A DNA stretch of 64,000 nt from SHLQ01 sp964451305 (GCA_964451305.1 CAYVHV010000011.1:24686-88685); one strand, 5' to 3'. Counted from the stretch's first letter, positions 26,936 to 37,005 are shown. Made by a program: numbers and translations. The notes: generated from the letters alone by a model not told the origin.

Positions 26936-27379
26936 TCAGCTCGTCGGTAGGTGATGGAGCACGAGTCTGCTGTCGGTCTGGCGAACTCCTGCGTGCGATC
27001 GCAGGTCATCTAACAGTGAGTTCAGATCGTCACTCGATGCGACCCGAACTCGAAGCCGATAGTCGAGACGGCCGGTCAAGTGGAAGCACTCGACGCATCG
27101 CTCATCGTCGATAACGAACTGCTTGAAGGTCTCCGGGTCGGACATGTCGTCGACCCACGCATCTATCGACGCTTCGATCGGGCGTCCGAGCGCGCTGTGG
27201 TCGATTCGTGCTCCGAAGCCGGTGATGACCTTTTGGTCTATCAGCCTCTGCATGCGCGCTCCTGCTGCATTTGGGCTGAGTCCAACGATCTTGCCTAACT
27301 CGCGCTGGGTCAAACGACCCTGCGTGCCCAGTGCACGGAGTATTTCTCTGTCAATATCATCAATCACAGTGATGATCAC
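26936..27379 (-). CDS. Lrp/AsnC family transcriptional regulator
   Basis: 147 residues: an N-terminal winged HTH (DREILRALGTQGRLTQRELGKIVGLSPNAAGARMQRLIDQKVI) and a C-terminal RAM-like ligand/oligomer domain (ECFHLTGRLDYRLRVRVASSDDLNSLLDDL). Members sense amino acids. The GTG start at 27379 lies inside a perfect 17-bp dyad (27366-27382), which suggests autoregulation. The divergent neighbour is the 50-residue ORF at 27523. Confidence 0.87.
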   Translation of the reverse strand: MIITVIDDIDREILRALGTQGRLTQRELGKIVGLSPNAAGARMQRLIDQKVITGFGARIDHSALGRPIEASIDAWVDDMSDPETFKQFVIDDERCVECFHLTGRLDYRLRVRVASSDDLNSLLDDLRSHAGVRQTDSRLVLHHLPTS

Positions 27380-27382
27380 TGT
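27366..27382 (-). promoter_or_regulatory. Perfect 17-bp palindrome over the Lrp start codon
   Basis: ACAGTGATGATCACTGT reads the same on both strands around one central base. It covers the GTG start of the Lrp/AsnC gene. Lrp-family sites are often dyads of about this length, so an autoregulatory operator is the simplest reading. Confidence 0.6.
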
Positions 27383-27522
27383 ATCAGGTCACTTTTAGCT
27401 TTGAAGACAGTGACACAACCCGTGACTTTTCCTTCACGATGTACATATCGAACGAGCCACCACGGTTCTGACGAAATCCCCCCTCGAAATACAGCAGACA
27501 ACGTCGTCTGAAAGGAAACATC

Positions 27523-27675
27523 ATGAGCAACGCACAGAACGCAGCATTCGAACAACTTCTCTCCGGGTGGCGCCGCCACGAAGAGCTCCGCCAGTCAGGT
27601 GCGTCCTTCGAGCAGCTTTTGAACTCACGCCAAGAACTTGACGAGGCCCGCCTCGTCGCAGCCTCCGCTCGATAG
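27523..27675 (+). CDS. 50-residue hypothetical protein
   Basis: Starts MSNAQNAAFEQLLSGWRRHEELR and ends ARLVAASAR. AAAGGA six bases before the ATG is a reasonable ribosome site. The composition is helix-forming and charged with two similar phrases (FEQLLSGW, FEQLLNSR), suggesting two related helices. No family recognised. It is divergent from the Lrp regulator and could be its target. Confidence 0.55.
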   Translation: MSNAQNAAFEQLLSGWRRHEELRQSGASFEQLLNSRQELDEARLVAASAR

Positions 27676-27735
27676 AGCACCTCCCCGAGCTGGCCGGACA
27701 TCTCCGGCATACAACGTGCGAGAGTCTCCGTCGTC

Positions 27736-28911
27736 TCAATCGATGGTTACAGCAAAGGATGCAACGTTGTTGCTCTCGTCCGCTTCGACGATGAGGTCGA
27801 GCGGGTCCACAATGACCCGCACGGTGTACTCACCCGGAGCAACGTCACTGATGTCGATCCATTGGTCATCGAGCAGTGAGTGATAGTGATCGCCGAAACC
27901 AGGGTTGATGATCTGTTGTGTCCCCCCGCAGTCTGCGGGAGCGGTGAACACAACGCCCGTCGGCTCTGCGGGTTGCTCTGCAACGTGGAGCGAATCACGA
28001 AGGCAGAAGGATACCTTTTCAGCCGTTGCTGCAATGGTCCCAGATCCATCGACAAGTTCGTAACGCTCGAAGGCGTCGAAGTGAATGTGATCGTGAGTTG
28101 GGTGAAACACGAACTCACCTGATGCAATGTCGCGAAAGTGCCACGTGTCGGTCCAGATTCGTTGGAAGGTCGCTGTCACGCCGTCATTGTCAATGCCTTC
28201 TGCGATGACATCGAGCGGTCCGGTCCCGATGTTTGCTGCCACGGTTGGGAAGCGGAGTAGACGGCGATTGGGCGTGTCCTCATCGATGAACCACGTATCT
28301 TCGGGAAACAGATCGGCGCTGCGCGGCCTCGCTGTTGGAAGCGCGGTCCGCTCGGCCGCGATCGGGCCGAGCGCGGACCTTGAGACGATCGGCGTGAGGT
28401 CGGGGAGCAGCTCTTCGCCGCATGGGTCCGTCGACTCGCACAACGCTGGGCGAGGTATCGATATTGTCGATCCGTCCATGTCCGGATCGACCTCGGTTCG
28501 AAAGCCGAACACCCCAGTAGCGGTCCCGTCGGGCCCGGGGACATCGATCGAGATCTCGATACCGGCGGCTGCTGGCGGGACCCGATAGTCGATGCTGAAC
28601 GCGCCGTTGCTGTCCGTCGTTGTTGCGTCGTTGTTTGGGTCACGAGCAAAGGCTGACTGAATGTCATCGTCGACAGCACTCGCGATCAGCGGAGTGACGC
28701 GCGCTCCGGTCACAGGATCGCCGCTCGCGTCGAATTGCACCAGCGTTTCAGCGGTAGGGAGCGCTGCGTCCTCAGCGCCGCATCCGATGAGCACAAGGCC
28801 GAAGATCCCGAGTGCAGCGAGAACAGGTGAGGGAAATGAAGATCGCTCCGGTGCTCGAGGGATCGTTGGAATATCAACAATTCTTCGAATAAAAGAATTT
28901 TGTTTCTTCAT
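27736..28911 (-). CDS. Lysyl-oxidase-like lipoprotein
   Basis: 391 residues. A lipoprotein signal ends in LIGC (Cys44), so it is anchored outside the membrane. About residues 50-190 form a divergent N-terminal region. The C-terminal half carries the lysyl-oxidase copper motif in FHPTHDHIHFDAFERYEL, and closes with a CARDB-like stretch (EYTVRVIVDPLDLIVEADESNN). Lysyl oxidases convert Lys amines to aldehydes, enabling cross-links, but bacterial members are mostly untested. The ATG at 28911 follows AAGGA; upstream reading into the giant surface-protein gene was discarded. It is divergent from that surface protein. Confidence 0.8.
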   Translation of the reverse strand: MKKQNSFIRRIVDIPTIPRAPERSSFPSPVLAALGIFGLVLIGCGAEDAALPTAETLVQFDASGDPVTGARVTPLIASAVDDDIQSAFARDPNNDATTTDSNGAFSIDYRVPPAAAGIEISIDVPGPDGTATGVFGFRTEVDPDMDGSTISIPRPALCESTDPCGEELLPDLTPIVSRSALGPIAAERTALPTARPRSADLFPEDTWFIDEDTPNRRLLRFPTVAANIGTGPLDVIAEGIDNDGVTATFQRIWTDTWHFRDIASGEFVFHPTHDHIHFDAFERYELVDGSGTIAATAEKVSFCLRDSLHVAEQPAEPTGVVFTAPADCGGTQQIINPGFGDHYHSLLDDQWIDISDVAPGEYTVRVIVDPLDLIVEADESNNVASFAVTID

Positions 28912-29014
28912 ATTCCTTAATTTTATCTGAAAGTAGTCGATGTTAACTGCCAACGGCGGTGTCGACGAGCTCGGTGGGGGCCATCGATGCCTGTAACAAA
29001 GAGGTATCTGACAT

Positions 29015-32000
29015 ATGAATCGACGACGTCCAACCACGTCTTCGCGATGGTTAACCTGCGTTGGAGCAACGCTGGCCCTGCTCGGCGCCGAAGTCGCAGT
29101 GCTTCCCACCGTACTGAGCGCGGCAGAAGCACCGGCCAATGAGTACATCGCAGCGCAAGTCACCGGAGGAGTTCCCACTCCGGCAACTCCATTGAGTGAC
29201 GAAGACTGCGCTCTTCTCATTCAGATGACTGGTTCCGTCGCCGATGGCCTCGGGACCTACGAGATTCTCGATCCGGCCACGGCGGCGCCGGAACGGACCT
29301 ACTCCGACACAGAGGCCGTCCAATACGTCGTCCTTCCCGGCGGTTGTGACCAAGAACTCGACGTCACCTCCGAACTCGTCCCAGCACAAACCTGGGACGG
29401 ATCTTCGCGTACCGGCGGCGTGATCTTCCTCGGCGGATCCACGCTCAACCTGGCTGCCGACATCAACGCAAGCGCAGCAGGATTCTCATCGTTCGACAGC
29501 GTCGGCGCAGGATGCGACGGCGGCAGCGGCCAACCACAAGCCGATAGCTCCATGTGGAGCGCCGGTGGCGGTGGCGGTGGCGTGATCGGCGGCGGCGGTG
29601 GCGCGTCCGGCCATATTGGCAACACGGACTTCGCGACCGACAGCACCTTCGACGGTTCGCCCGGCGGAGGCGGAACCTCTACGACAGGCGGCGCAGGCGG
29701 TGAGCACGGCGAAGGATTCGCCGAAGGCAGCGACGCTGGTGGCGCACCGGTTCAAGAGCACGGCGTAGCACCTGACGGTGGTGACGCTGGTTGCGTTGGC
29801 AACGGCGGTTCGCTCGACCAAGGTTCGTTCTTTACCGGCTTCTGGTCCACAGGCGCAGGCGGCGGTGGCGGCGGATCCTACGGTGGCGGCGGTGCTGGTT
29901 GTAGTGCGCGAAGCAGTGCAGCCTACGCGGCCGGCGGTGGCGGCGGCGGTTCGTACACCGGCGGTGGTGCTGGTGGTGCCGGTGGCACAAACACCGGCGC
30001 AGCGGGCGTTAACCCCGAGGAGAACGGCGTTGCAGGTAACAGTGCAGTTGCTGCGGAAATCCCCGACACTGCGCACTTCCTCAACCACGACGACCCTCGC
30101 CTCATGATGGGTGGCGCCGGTGGCGCCAGCTTCATCGGCGATGGCTCCTCTCCACAGAACGGCGGCCGTGGCGGCGGCATCGTCGTTCTCGACTTCGACT
30201 CGGTCGTTGGATCGGGTGGATCGATCGTCAGCAACGGTGGCGACGGCGCTACTCCGCCGAACTTCTCAGGCGGAGCGCAGCTCGGTTCGAGCGGTTCCGG
30301 CGGCGGAGCGGGTGGTCAGATCGCGGTTATGGCTCCCACCGTTTCCTCACTCAACGTCAGCGCTGTTGGCGGTATTGGCGGCGACGCCGTGGAAGACACG
30401 GGTTCGACATCCTTTCTCCGTCACACCGGTTCAGCCGGTGCTACCGGCGGCGGTGGCGGCATCTGGTTCGCCGAAGTTGGTGGTGACACGACCAACAGTG
30501 GCAATAACGCCGGAGCAACCTCGGCCGAGTCGACAATCGCCGCACCTGGTCTTAGCGACCTCGACTGGGCTGTCAACGCTGGCAACCCAGGACTTAACGG
30601 CATCTACCCATCGCCAGTCACCGTTGGATCGGCGACCTTCAGCTTTGCCGAGTGGGCATCACTGGTCGGCGCAGCGAACGCTGATTCGAGTGTTTCATTC
30701 AAGTGGATTGCAGTGTCCATGGTCGATGCATCAGGAGGCGCCTTTGATCTCACCGAGCTCCTCGACCGATTCCCAAGCCTGAGCCAGCCAAACAACCCAA
30801 AGAACGCTGGTTTGGGTTGCACCCCTGGCCTCGGCGGTACCGGTTTGATGGCGTTCAGCTCGCCACCAGTCCCCGACCTCGAGATCGAAACTACGACGCT
30901 TGGCGTCGACTCCGACCTCGCGCCAGGTGAAACCCTCGTCACTGGTCAAGCAGTTACGTGGGAGTACGAAGTCACGGCAGTGTCGTCTGGATTGGTCGAG
31001 AACATTGTTGTGACCGATAGCAACCTGGGCGTCGCAATCTGCCCGGAGACGACTCTGGCGGTTGGCGAATCCATGACCTGTTCGTTGGAAGGCACGGTCG
31101 TCGATGGCGAGTACGCCACGACGGGAACTGTCACCGGCGACGGTATTGATGTTGGATTGCCGACAATTCCGGTACTCGATTCCGACCCTACACATCACGT
31201 TGGTGTAAGCCCGGCGATCGATATCGAAGCAACCACAAACGAAGTACAGGCAGACGACGACCCGTCGGAGAACCCTGTCGCCATCGGCGATGGAATCGAA
31301 TGGAGTTACCTCGTAACGAACGGTGACATTCCGGTCGTCGACATCGTCATCCAAGAAACGGTGGACGTATCGAATGATCAACCTTCGCCAACCGAGCTCT
31401 TTTGTGACTACGCCTCGTCATCAGATCCAACGACCGGTGAGGGAGAACTCGCTGCGAACGAGACGCTGACATGTTCAGCAACTGGTGTCGCCGGAAGTGG
31501 CCCGTACAAAAACGTTGCGTCGGTGACCGGCAACGCTGCAGAACTCGATACCGAAACGGCTGCTCTTGTTGCCGTGCTCGACTCGCTCGGAGCTGAAATC
31601 TCCGTGACTGATTTCGATTACACCGGATATGTCGGTGAACCCACCTACGACCTTGCACTCGCCGAGGTCATATCCGACATCTCGCCGAGCCCTGAGGGAC
31701 GGTTGGTCGAATTTACGATCACGGTCGCGAACCAAGGCGAGTTGGCATCGGATGCCTTTGAGGTAACGAGCGAGCTCGATCCAGGAACCGAGTTCGTCTC
31801 CGCATCAGATGAGGGCTCAGAGGTCAGCCCGGGAATTGTCGAGTGGCAAATTCCCGAAGCGGACAGCCTCGAGTCGGGAGAGACCCTCGACCTCACACTG
31901 ACGGTGCGAATCACCGATCCAGAGGCAAATGGTGTTCTGAACACGTCGGAGATCTCCGCCGATAGCGGAGACGACACCGACTCGACACCCGACGCGATCA

Positions 32001-35000
32001 TTACGGGTCCAGAGTCCGACAACTTGGTCGACATCACTGACGTCGCCGATCTCGCGATCGACACCGGCACCGATACTCCAGACGAGGACGACCACGACGT
32101 TGCCCAATTGGGCTTCGACTACGACCTCGCTCTGGTCAAGACCATCAACTCCACATCGGATCGTCTCGTTCCAGACGGCACGGTTACCTTCGACCTTTCG
32201 GTCACGAACCAAGGTGAGCCGGTCGAACGAATTGCGATCACCGACTACATCGACACGACCAAGTTTGACGTCTTGACCATTGACAAGGAGATGAATGCGA
32301 CCGGGACCGCTACCGGAGACGCCAGAAGCGAATTCGGATTTGCGTGGGAAGGAGCGGGAACTGCAACACCTCGAGTTCTCGTGACACCGACGACAGCAGG
32401 CGACAAGCTGGGCACTGGTGAAACACTCACCATTCCGATCACGCTTGCCGTGGCAGCCGACTGGGACGGATCCGACCTCGACGGTTGGGCTGAGATCTCG
32501 ATGTTCGATGATGACGAAACGTCAGAGAACGGCGACTCGAACAACGCAGGCACCGGAACGCGACTGTTCGACAAGGACTCAACCCCAGACGCCGAACAAA
32601 CGAACGATGCTCAACCATCAGGCTATGGAGAAGCCGGAGATGATGTGATCGACAACGAGGGCGGAGACGAAGACGACCACGACGTGGCTGGCCTTCCGAT
32701 CTATGACCTCTCGTTGATCAACGATCTCGCAGCTACCCAGGACTACGCCATCGATCCAACGGCTGAGGTTCTCGAAGCCGACTTCATCATCACGGTCAAG
32801 AACCAGGGCAACCACCCGGTGATCGATGTTGACGTCACCCAGCACCTCCCTGAGGGAACGGTGCTGGACGAGGCGAAGACCGACGAAGCCAACGCTGAGG
32901 TTGCCGGTCTCGCCCGAGTCGGCCAGACGTTCCAACTGAGCGAAGCGCTCCAGCCTGGAGACACCGTCGACATTGCGGTGGCTCTCACGGTCGTGGACCC
33001 AACGATCGGTTCCTACTTGAGCAGCGCCGAGATCTCTGCGGCGTTCGATCTCAATGGCACTGCGATCTCCGATATCGACAGCGCTGTCGATGCGGCCTTC
33101 GGCAACGATGTTGTCGAGAGCGTCGTATCGGAAGGCGATCCGATCGAGATCAACTCACACGATGACATCGACAACGACCGGACTGAGACTGGTGCGCCTA
33201 TCTCAACGCCGCTCGACGATGACGACCATGGTCAAGAAGAGGTGGTCGTTGGATTCGACCAAGCTGTTGAAATCCAATTCGCACCCGAGGCCGCGACCTA
33301 CCCATTGGAACCAGGTTCGGACGTCACCTTCGAGATCGTCGTGACCAACCAAGGAAGCGCAATCGAGCAAATCTCGATCGTCGACTACGTCGATGTCGCT
33401 GTCTGGGAGGCATTCGATGCATCGCTGAACCCCGAGGGCACCACCGGCGGCGATGTTGCGCTTCCATATGCATGGACAGCCGATGACACGGCGCCCGTCG
33501 TTGCCATCGAAGGCTCGCTCGGCCTTGGCGAAACGCTCACCATTCCGGTCACGCTCAGCATCCTCGATGACTACGTGACCTCGCTGGGCGAGCTCGTTAA
33601 CACCGTCGAGATCGCATCCTTCGATGACGACCTCGACGATGCTGACGAGGCTCCAATCGATGTCGACTCGACACCCGATACGGAGAACACCGACCCGGAG
33701 AGCGAAGACGATCACGATTCACTCGAAGTAGCGATCTTGGATCTTGCGCTTCGTGAGGTGCTCGACCCGGCAGTGACCCAACCAGTCCAGCCAGGCCAGG
33801 ACATTACATTCCAGATTGAAGTCATCAATCAGGGAAGTGTCGCTGCGTCGAACATCGAAGTGATCGACTACGTCGATCCAGAGATGTGGGCTCCGTTCGA
33901 TAGTGCCTTGAACCCGGCATCGGATGATTACGTCTGGGCCGCCGACGGCACCGACGCACGAGCGACCCTCGTCGCAGAGTTGGCACCTGGTGATTCAATC
34001 ACCATCCCGGTCGTGTTGACCGTGGCAGAAGGAGCCGACCTTTCGGAACTCTCCAACACATCGGAGATTGCAGCGGCGACAGCTACCACCGGTGGCGAGG
34101 TCGTCGTGAATCCTGATGGGTCTCCAGTCACGGACTTCGATTCAACCGCTGACGTCATCGACGACGACGTCCTCGTGGACAACGTCACCGACAACGCCGA
34201 CGGAGACGAGGACGACCACGACATCGCCATCGTTGAACCGCCGCTGTTCAGCCTGGGCAACCAGGTCTGGGAGGATACGAACGACGATGGTGTCTTCGAC
34301 GCCGATGAGTTGCCAATCCCAACCGTGGATGTTCATCTGTTCGTCGACGGTGACTCGAACGGGATCGCCGATGACATCGATGGAAACGGAACGCTCGATA
34401 GCGCAGATGCGTTGAGCACGACCGTTACCGGAGCCGAAGGTGAATACCTGTTCAGCGACTTGCCAGTTGGCGACTACGTCGTCGGTATTGCGCCGACGAA
34501 CTTCGCAGACGACGGCATCTTGTTCAACAGCGTGTCGAGTGTCGTCACCGTCGCAGATCCAAACAGCGATCTCGATGGAGACGACAACGGCGAACCGTGT
34601 GTCTGCCCCGACGGCTACGTGCTGTCAGGTCCGGTCTCCTTGGCAGGCGCCGAGCCGACAGAAGAGTCTGGCTTGGTCAACGACCCTGTCACGGTTGATG
34701 CGAACAGCAACCTCACGGTCGACTTTGGCTTCTGGTTCCCAGAGCTTGATGTAGAGCTCGATCTCGAGCAGATTTCCACCGGTACACCAACGGTTGGAGA
34801 CACTGTCGAATTCGAGTTGAAGCTGACCAACACGGGCACAGCTGCACTGACCGGGGATCTCGTCCTGGTGCTCTCAGAGAATGCGTCCTTCGACTCGACA
34901 ACGATCCCCGTCGTCGATAGCGGGGAGGCGCTCATGGGCATCGATGATGCACTCGCTCCGGGTGCCTTCGTGGCGCAAACCCTTGCGGTGTTCGTTTCGG

Positions 35001-35299
35001 ATGAAGGCACTGTCGACATGTCGGCAATGCTCGAAGACGCAGTCCTGATGGACGGCTCCGGAGTTCCGATGGTCAACCCGAGCGGTCAGACACTGTCGGT
35101 TTCCTTCGATGAGTCGATCGACGTTGAAGTACTCGGACAGGTGCTTGCACCGCCAGCATCGACAACTGATGCAGTTCCAGCGGCACTTGCCTTCACGGGC
35201 TCGACCGCCGGGCGCATCGTCACCGTTGCTCTGATGTTGATGGCGTTGGGAGCAGCGATCTTGTTCCGCCGTCGTCAACTCGAGATTCTTCACCCATAG
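29015..35299 (+). CDS. Giant cell-wall-anchored surface protein (Gly-rich, DUF11 repeats, SdrD_B-like domain, LAFTG sorting signal)
   Basis: 2094 residues. A signal peptide (about 1-37) precedes a glycine-rich region (about 165-495, many GGGGG runs). DUF11-like repeats follow (about 600-1740), several closing with acidic DEDDHD-type motifs that look calcium-binding. Then comes an SdrD_B/Cna-B-like domain (about 1742-1905, GNQVWEDTNDDGVFD), and a C-terminal sorting signal: LAFTG at 2058-2062, a hydrophobic helix and basic RRRQ. LAxTG is the motif used by class E sortases of actinobacteria. AGAGGT precedes the ATG. Probably an adhesin or surface-layer component. No sortase gene is in the window. 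Confidence 0.88.
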   Translation: MNRRRPTTSSRWLTCVGATLALLGAEVAVLPTVLSAAEAPANEYIAAQVTGGVPTPATPLSDEDCALLIQMTGSVADGLGTYEILDPATAAPERTYSDTEAVQYVVLPGGCDQELDVTSELVPAQTWDGSSRTGGVIFLGGSTLNLAADINASAAGFSSFDSVGAGCDGGSGQPQADSSMWSAGGGGGGVIGGGGGASGHIGNTDFATDSTFDGSPGGGGTSTTGGAGGEHGEGFAEGSDAGGAPVQEHGVAPDGGDAGCVGNGGSLDQGSFFTGFWSTGAGGGGGGSYGGGGAGCSARSSAAYAAGGGGGGSYTGGGAGGAGGTNTGAAGVNPEENGVAGNSAVAAEIPDTAHFLNHDDPRLMMGGAGGASFIGDGSSPQNGGRGGGIVVLDFDSVVGSGGSIVSNGGDGATPPNFSGGAQLGSSGSGGGAGGQIAVMAPTVSSLNVSAVGGIGGDAVEDTGSTSFLRHTGSAGATGGGGGIWFAEVGGDTTNSGNNAGATSAESTIAAPGLSDLDWAVNAGNPGLNGIYPSPVTVGSATFSFAEWASLVGAANADSSVSFKWIAVSMVDASGGAFDLTELLDRFPSLSQPNNPKNAGLGCTPGLGGTGLMAFSSPPVPDLEIETTTLGVDSDLAPGETLVTGQAVTWEYEVTAVSSGLVENIVVTDSNLGVAICPETTLAVGESMTCSLEGTVVDGEYATTGTVTGDGIDVGLPTIPVLDSDPTHHVGVSPAIDIEATTNEVQADDDPSENPVAIGDGIEWSYLVTNGDIPVVDIVIQETVDVSNDQPSPTELFCDYASSSDPTTGEGELAANETLTCSATGVAGSGPYKNVASVTGNAAELDTETAALVAVLDSLGAEISVTDFDYTGYVGEPTYDLALAEVISDISPSPEGRLVEFTITVANQGELASDAFEVTSELDPGTEFVSASDEGSEVSPGIVEWQIPEADSLESGETLDLTLTVRITDPEANGVLNTSEISADSGDDTDSTPDAIITGPESDNLVDITDVADLAIDTGTDTPDEDDHDVAQLGFDYDLALVKTINSTSDRLVPDGTVTFDLSVTNQGEPVERIAITDYIDTTKFDVLTIDKEMNATGTATGDARSEFGFAWEGAGTATPRVLVTPTTAGDKLGTGETLTIPITLAVAADWDGSDLDGWAEISMFDDDETSENGDSNNAGTGTRLFDKDSTPDAEQTNDAQPSGYGEAGDDVIDNEGGDEDDHDVAGLPIYDLSLINDLAATQDYAIDPTAEVLEADFIITVKNQGNHPVIDVDVTQHLPEGTVLDEAKTDEANAEVAGLARVGQTFQLSEALQPGDTVDIAVALTVVDPTIGSYLSSAEISAAFDLNGTAISDIDSAVDAAFGNDVVESVVSEGDPIEINSHDDIDNDRTETGAPISTPLDDDDHGQEEVVVGFDQAVEIQFAPEAATYPLEPGSDVTFEIVVTNQGSAIEQISIVDYVDVAVWEAFDASLNPEGTTGGDVALPYAWTADDTAPVVAIEGSLGLGETLTIPVTLSILDDYVTSLGELVNTVEIASFDDDLDDADEAPIDVDSTPDTENTDPESEDDHDSLEVAILDLALREVLDPAVTQPVQPGQDITFQIEVINQGSVAASNIEVIDYVDPEMWAPFDSALNPASDDYVWAADGTDARATLVAELAPGDSITIPVVLTVAEGADLSELSNTSEIAAATATTGGEVVVNPDGSPVTDFDSTADVIDDDVLVDNVTDNADGDEDDHDIAIVEPPLFSLGNQVWEDTNDDGVFDADELPIPTVDVHLFVDGDSNGIADDIDGNGTLDSADALSTTVTGAEGEYLFSDLPVGDYVVGIAPTNFADDGILFNSVSSVVTVADPNSDLDGDDNGEPCVCPDGYVLSGPVSLAGAEPTEESGLVNDPVTVDANSNLTVDFGFWFPELDVELDLEQISTGTPTVGDTVEFELKLTNTGTAALTGDLVLVLSENASFDSTTIPVVDSGEALMGIDDALAPGAFVAQTLAVFVSDEGTVDMSAMLEDAVLMDGSGVPMVNPSGQTLSVSFDESIDVEVLGQVLAPPASTTDAVPAALAFTGSTAGRIVTVALMLMALGAAILFRRRQLEILHP

Positions 35300-35319
35300 T
35301 TCGAACCGAGGTTCGAACT
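35298..35319 (+). terminator. Perfect hairpin at the surface-protein stop codon
   Basis: AGTTCGAAC (35298-35306) and GTTCGAACT (35311-35319), 4-nt loop, overlapping the TAG. It precedes a second, stronger hairpin at 35331-35363. Confidence 0.45.
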
Positions 35320-35330
35320 CCACACACCTG

Positions 35331-35363
35331 AGAGCCAGCCCATTCCTTGTTTGGGCTGGCTCT
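35331..35363 (+). terminator. Rho-independent-type terminator after the surface-protein gene
   Basis: A perfect 11-bp stem (35331-35341 with 35353-35363, 11-nt loop), followed by a T-rich stretch TTCAGGTTTTCTC. It separates the surface protein from the carboxylase genes. Confidence 0.75.
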
Positions 35364-35448
35364 TCAGGTTTTCTCGTGGTGTTTCAACGCTGTTTCAGGC
35401 CGTTGCCAATATGCCAACGTTGGAGTGCCCGGGCTAGCCTCTCGGCAT

Positions 35449-37005
35449 ATGTCGCAGCAGTCCATGAGTGACCGAATCGCCGACCTTGAGCGTCGTCGAG
35501 AAGAAGCCCTACACGCCGGATCTGAGCGTTCGGTAGAACGACAGCGTTCCAAGGGCAAAATGCTCGCTCGCGAGCGGATCGACTACTTTCTCGATCCCGG
35601 CTCGTTTCACGAACTCGACATGCTCGCCCGTCATAGAGCGCTCGATTCTGGGATTGAAGAACGGCCGTACACCGACGGGGTAATCACCGGCTGGGGAACA
35701 GTCGATGGTCGCAAGGTCTTCGTCTTCGCTCAGGACTTCACCGTGTTCGGCGGAGCCCTCGGTGAAGTATTCGCTGAGAAGATCCACAAGGTCATGGACC
35801 TTGCCAACAGCGTCGGTGCTCCACTCATTGGGCTCAACGACGGAGCGGGTGCCCGCATTCAGGAAGGTGTCGTCAGCCTCGATGCATATGGCGGCATCTT
35901 TTATCGCAACGTGCAGGCATCAGGGGTTATCCCACAGATCTCGGTGATCTTGGGGCCGTGCGCCGGTGGCGCGGTGTACAGCCCGGCCATGACGGACTTC
36001 ATCTTCATGGTGCGCGAGAAGTCGCACATGTTCATCACCGGTCCAGATGTCGTCAAGACCGTGACCGGCGAAGAGGTCACACTCGAAGAACTCGGTGGCG
36101 CAACCTCGCACTCGTCGAAGTCAGGCGTTGCTACCTACACCGGCGAGAGCGAAGAAGACGTGCTCGATCAGGTGAAGCTATTGCTTACATTCCTTCCGTC
36201 GAACAACCTCGATGTTTCGCCTGTGGTCGAGTCGGAGGACGACCCTGATCGTCTCTGCCCAGAGCTCCAGACCATTCTTCCCGAGAGCTCTAACCAGCCA
36301 TACGACATGCTCGACGTCATCCGGACGGTCGTCGACGACGGTGACTTCTTCGAGTACTTCGAGAACTGGGCACAGAACATCGTGTGTGGCTTTGCTCGCA
36401 TTGACGGCCGCGCCGTCGGCGTTGTCGGGAACCAGCCGAAGGTCTTCGCTGGCGTCCTCGATATCAACTCGGCGGAGAAGGCCGGCCGGTTCGTCCGCAC
36501 CTGCGATGCCTTCAACATTCCGCTGCTCACGTTCTGCGACGTTCCAGGGTTCCTTCCCGGCGTTGATCAGGAGCACGGCGGCATTATTCGACATGGTGCC
36601 AAGCTGCTGTACGCGTACTGCGAAGCAACGGTGCCTCGTGTGCAAGTGATTACTCGCAAGGCGTACGGCGGCGCCTTTCTCGTGATGGACTCCAAAGCGG
36701 TGGGCTCCGACATGAGCTTTGCGTGGCCGAGTGCGGAGATGGCGGTGATGGGGCCTCAGGGCGCCGTCGAAGTGATCCATCGTCGCGAGCTGCAGCAATC
36801 TGCAGACCCAGATGCCAAGCGAGCCGAGCTCGTTGCGGATTACACCGAGCGTACGGCGAACCCGTACATCGCAGCTGAGCGCGGATACATCGACGATGTG
36901 ATCGACCCGGCCGAGACCCGGAAGGTCGTCATCGAGGCGTTCCGTATGCTCGAGACCAAGCAGGAACGAATTCCTGAGCGCAAGCACGGGAACGTCCCGC
37001 TCTAG
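35449..37005 (+). CDS. Acyl-CoA carboxylase beta subunit (propionyl/acetyl-CoA carboxyltransferase)
   Basis: About 518 residues, usual length. It has LARERIDYFLDPGSFHELD, GAGARIQEGVVSL, GPCAGGAVYSPAMTDF, ITGPDVVKTVTGEEV, and AEMAVMGPQGAVEVI, all carboxyltransferase landmarks. It moves CO2 from carboxybiotin to an acyl-CoA, making malonyl- or methylmalonyl-CoA. The start was placed at MSQQSMSDRIADL (ATG 35449). The epsilon subunit follows with a one-base overlap (TAGTG). The biotin subunit is not in the window. Confidence 0.92.
   Translation: MSQQSMSDRIADLERRREEALHAGSERSVERQRSKGKMLARERIDYFLDPGSFHELDMLARHRALDSGIEERPYTDGVITGWGTVDGRKVFVFAQDFTVFGGALGEVFAEKIHKVMDLANSVGAPLIGLNDGAGARIQEGVVSLDAYGGIFYRNVQASGVIPQISVILGPCAGGAVYSPAMTDFIFMVREKSHMFITGPDVVKTVTGEEVTLEELGGATSHSSKSGVATYTGESEEDVLDQVKLLLTFLPSNNLDVSPVVESEDDPDRLCPELQTILPESSNQPYDMLDVIRTVVDDGDFFEYFENWAQNIVCGFARIDGRAVGVVGNQPKVFAGVLDINSAEKAGRFVRTCDAFNIPLLTFCDVPGFLPGVDQEHGGIIRHGAKLLYAYCEATVPRVQVITRKAYGGAFLVMDSKAVGSDMSFAWPSAEMAVMGPQGAVEVIHRRELQQSADPDAKRAELVADYTERTANPYIAAERGYIDDVIDPAETRKVVIEAFRMLETKQERIPERKHGNVPL

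Noticed and set aside
29486..30088. A minus-strand frame rich in Ala, Thr and Cys
   Set aside because: It is the antisense shadow of the Gly-rich region of the surface protein.
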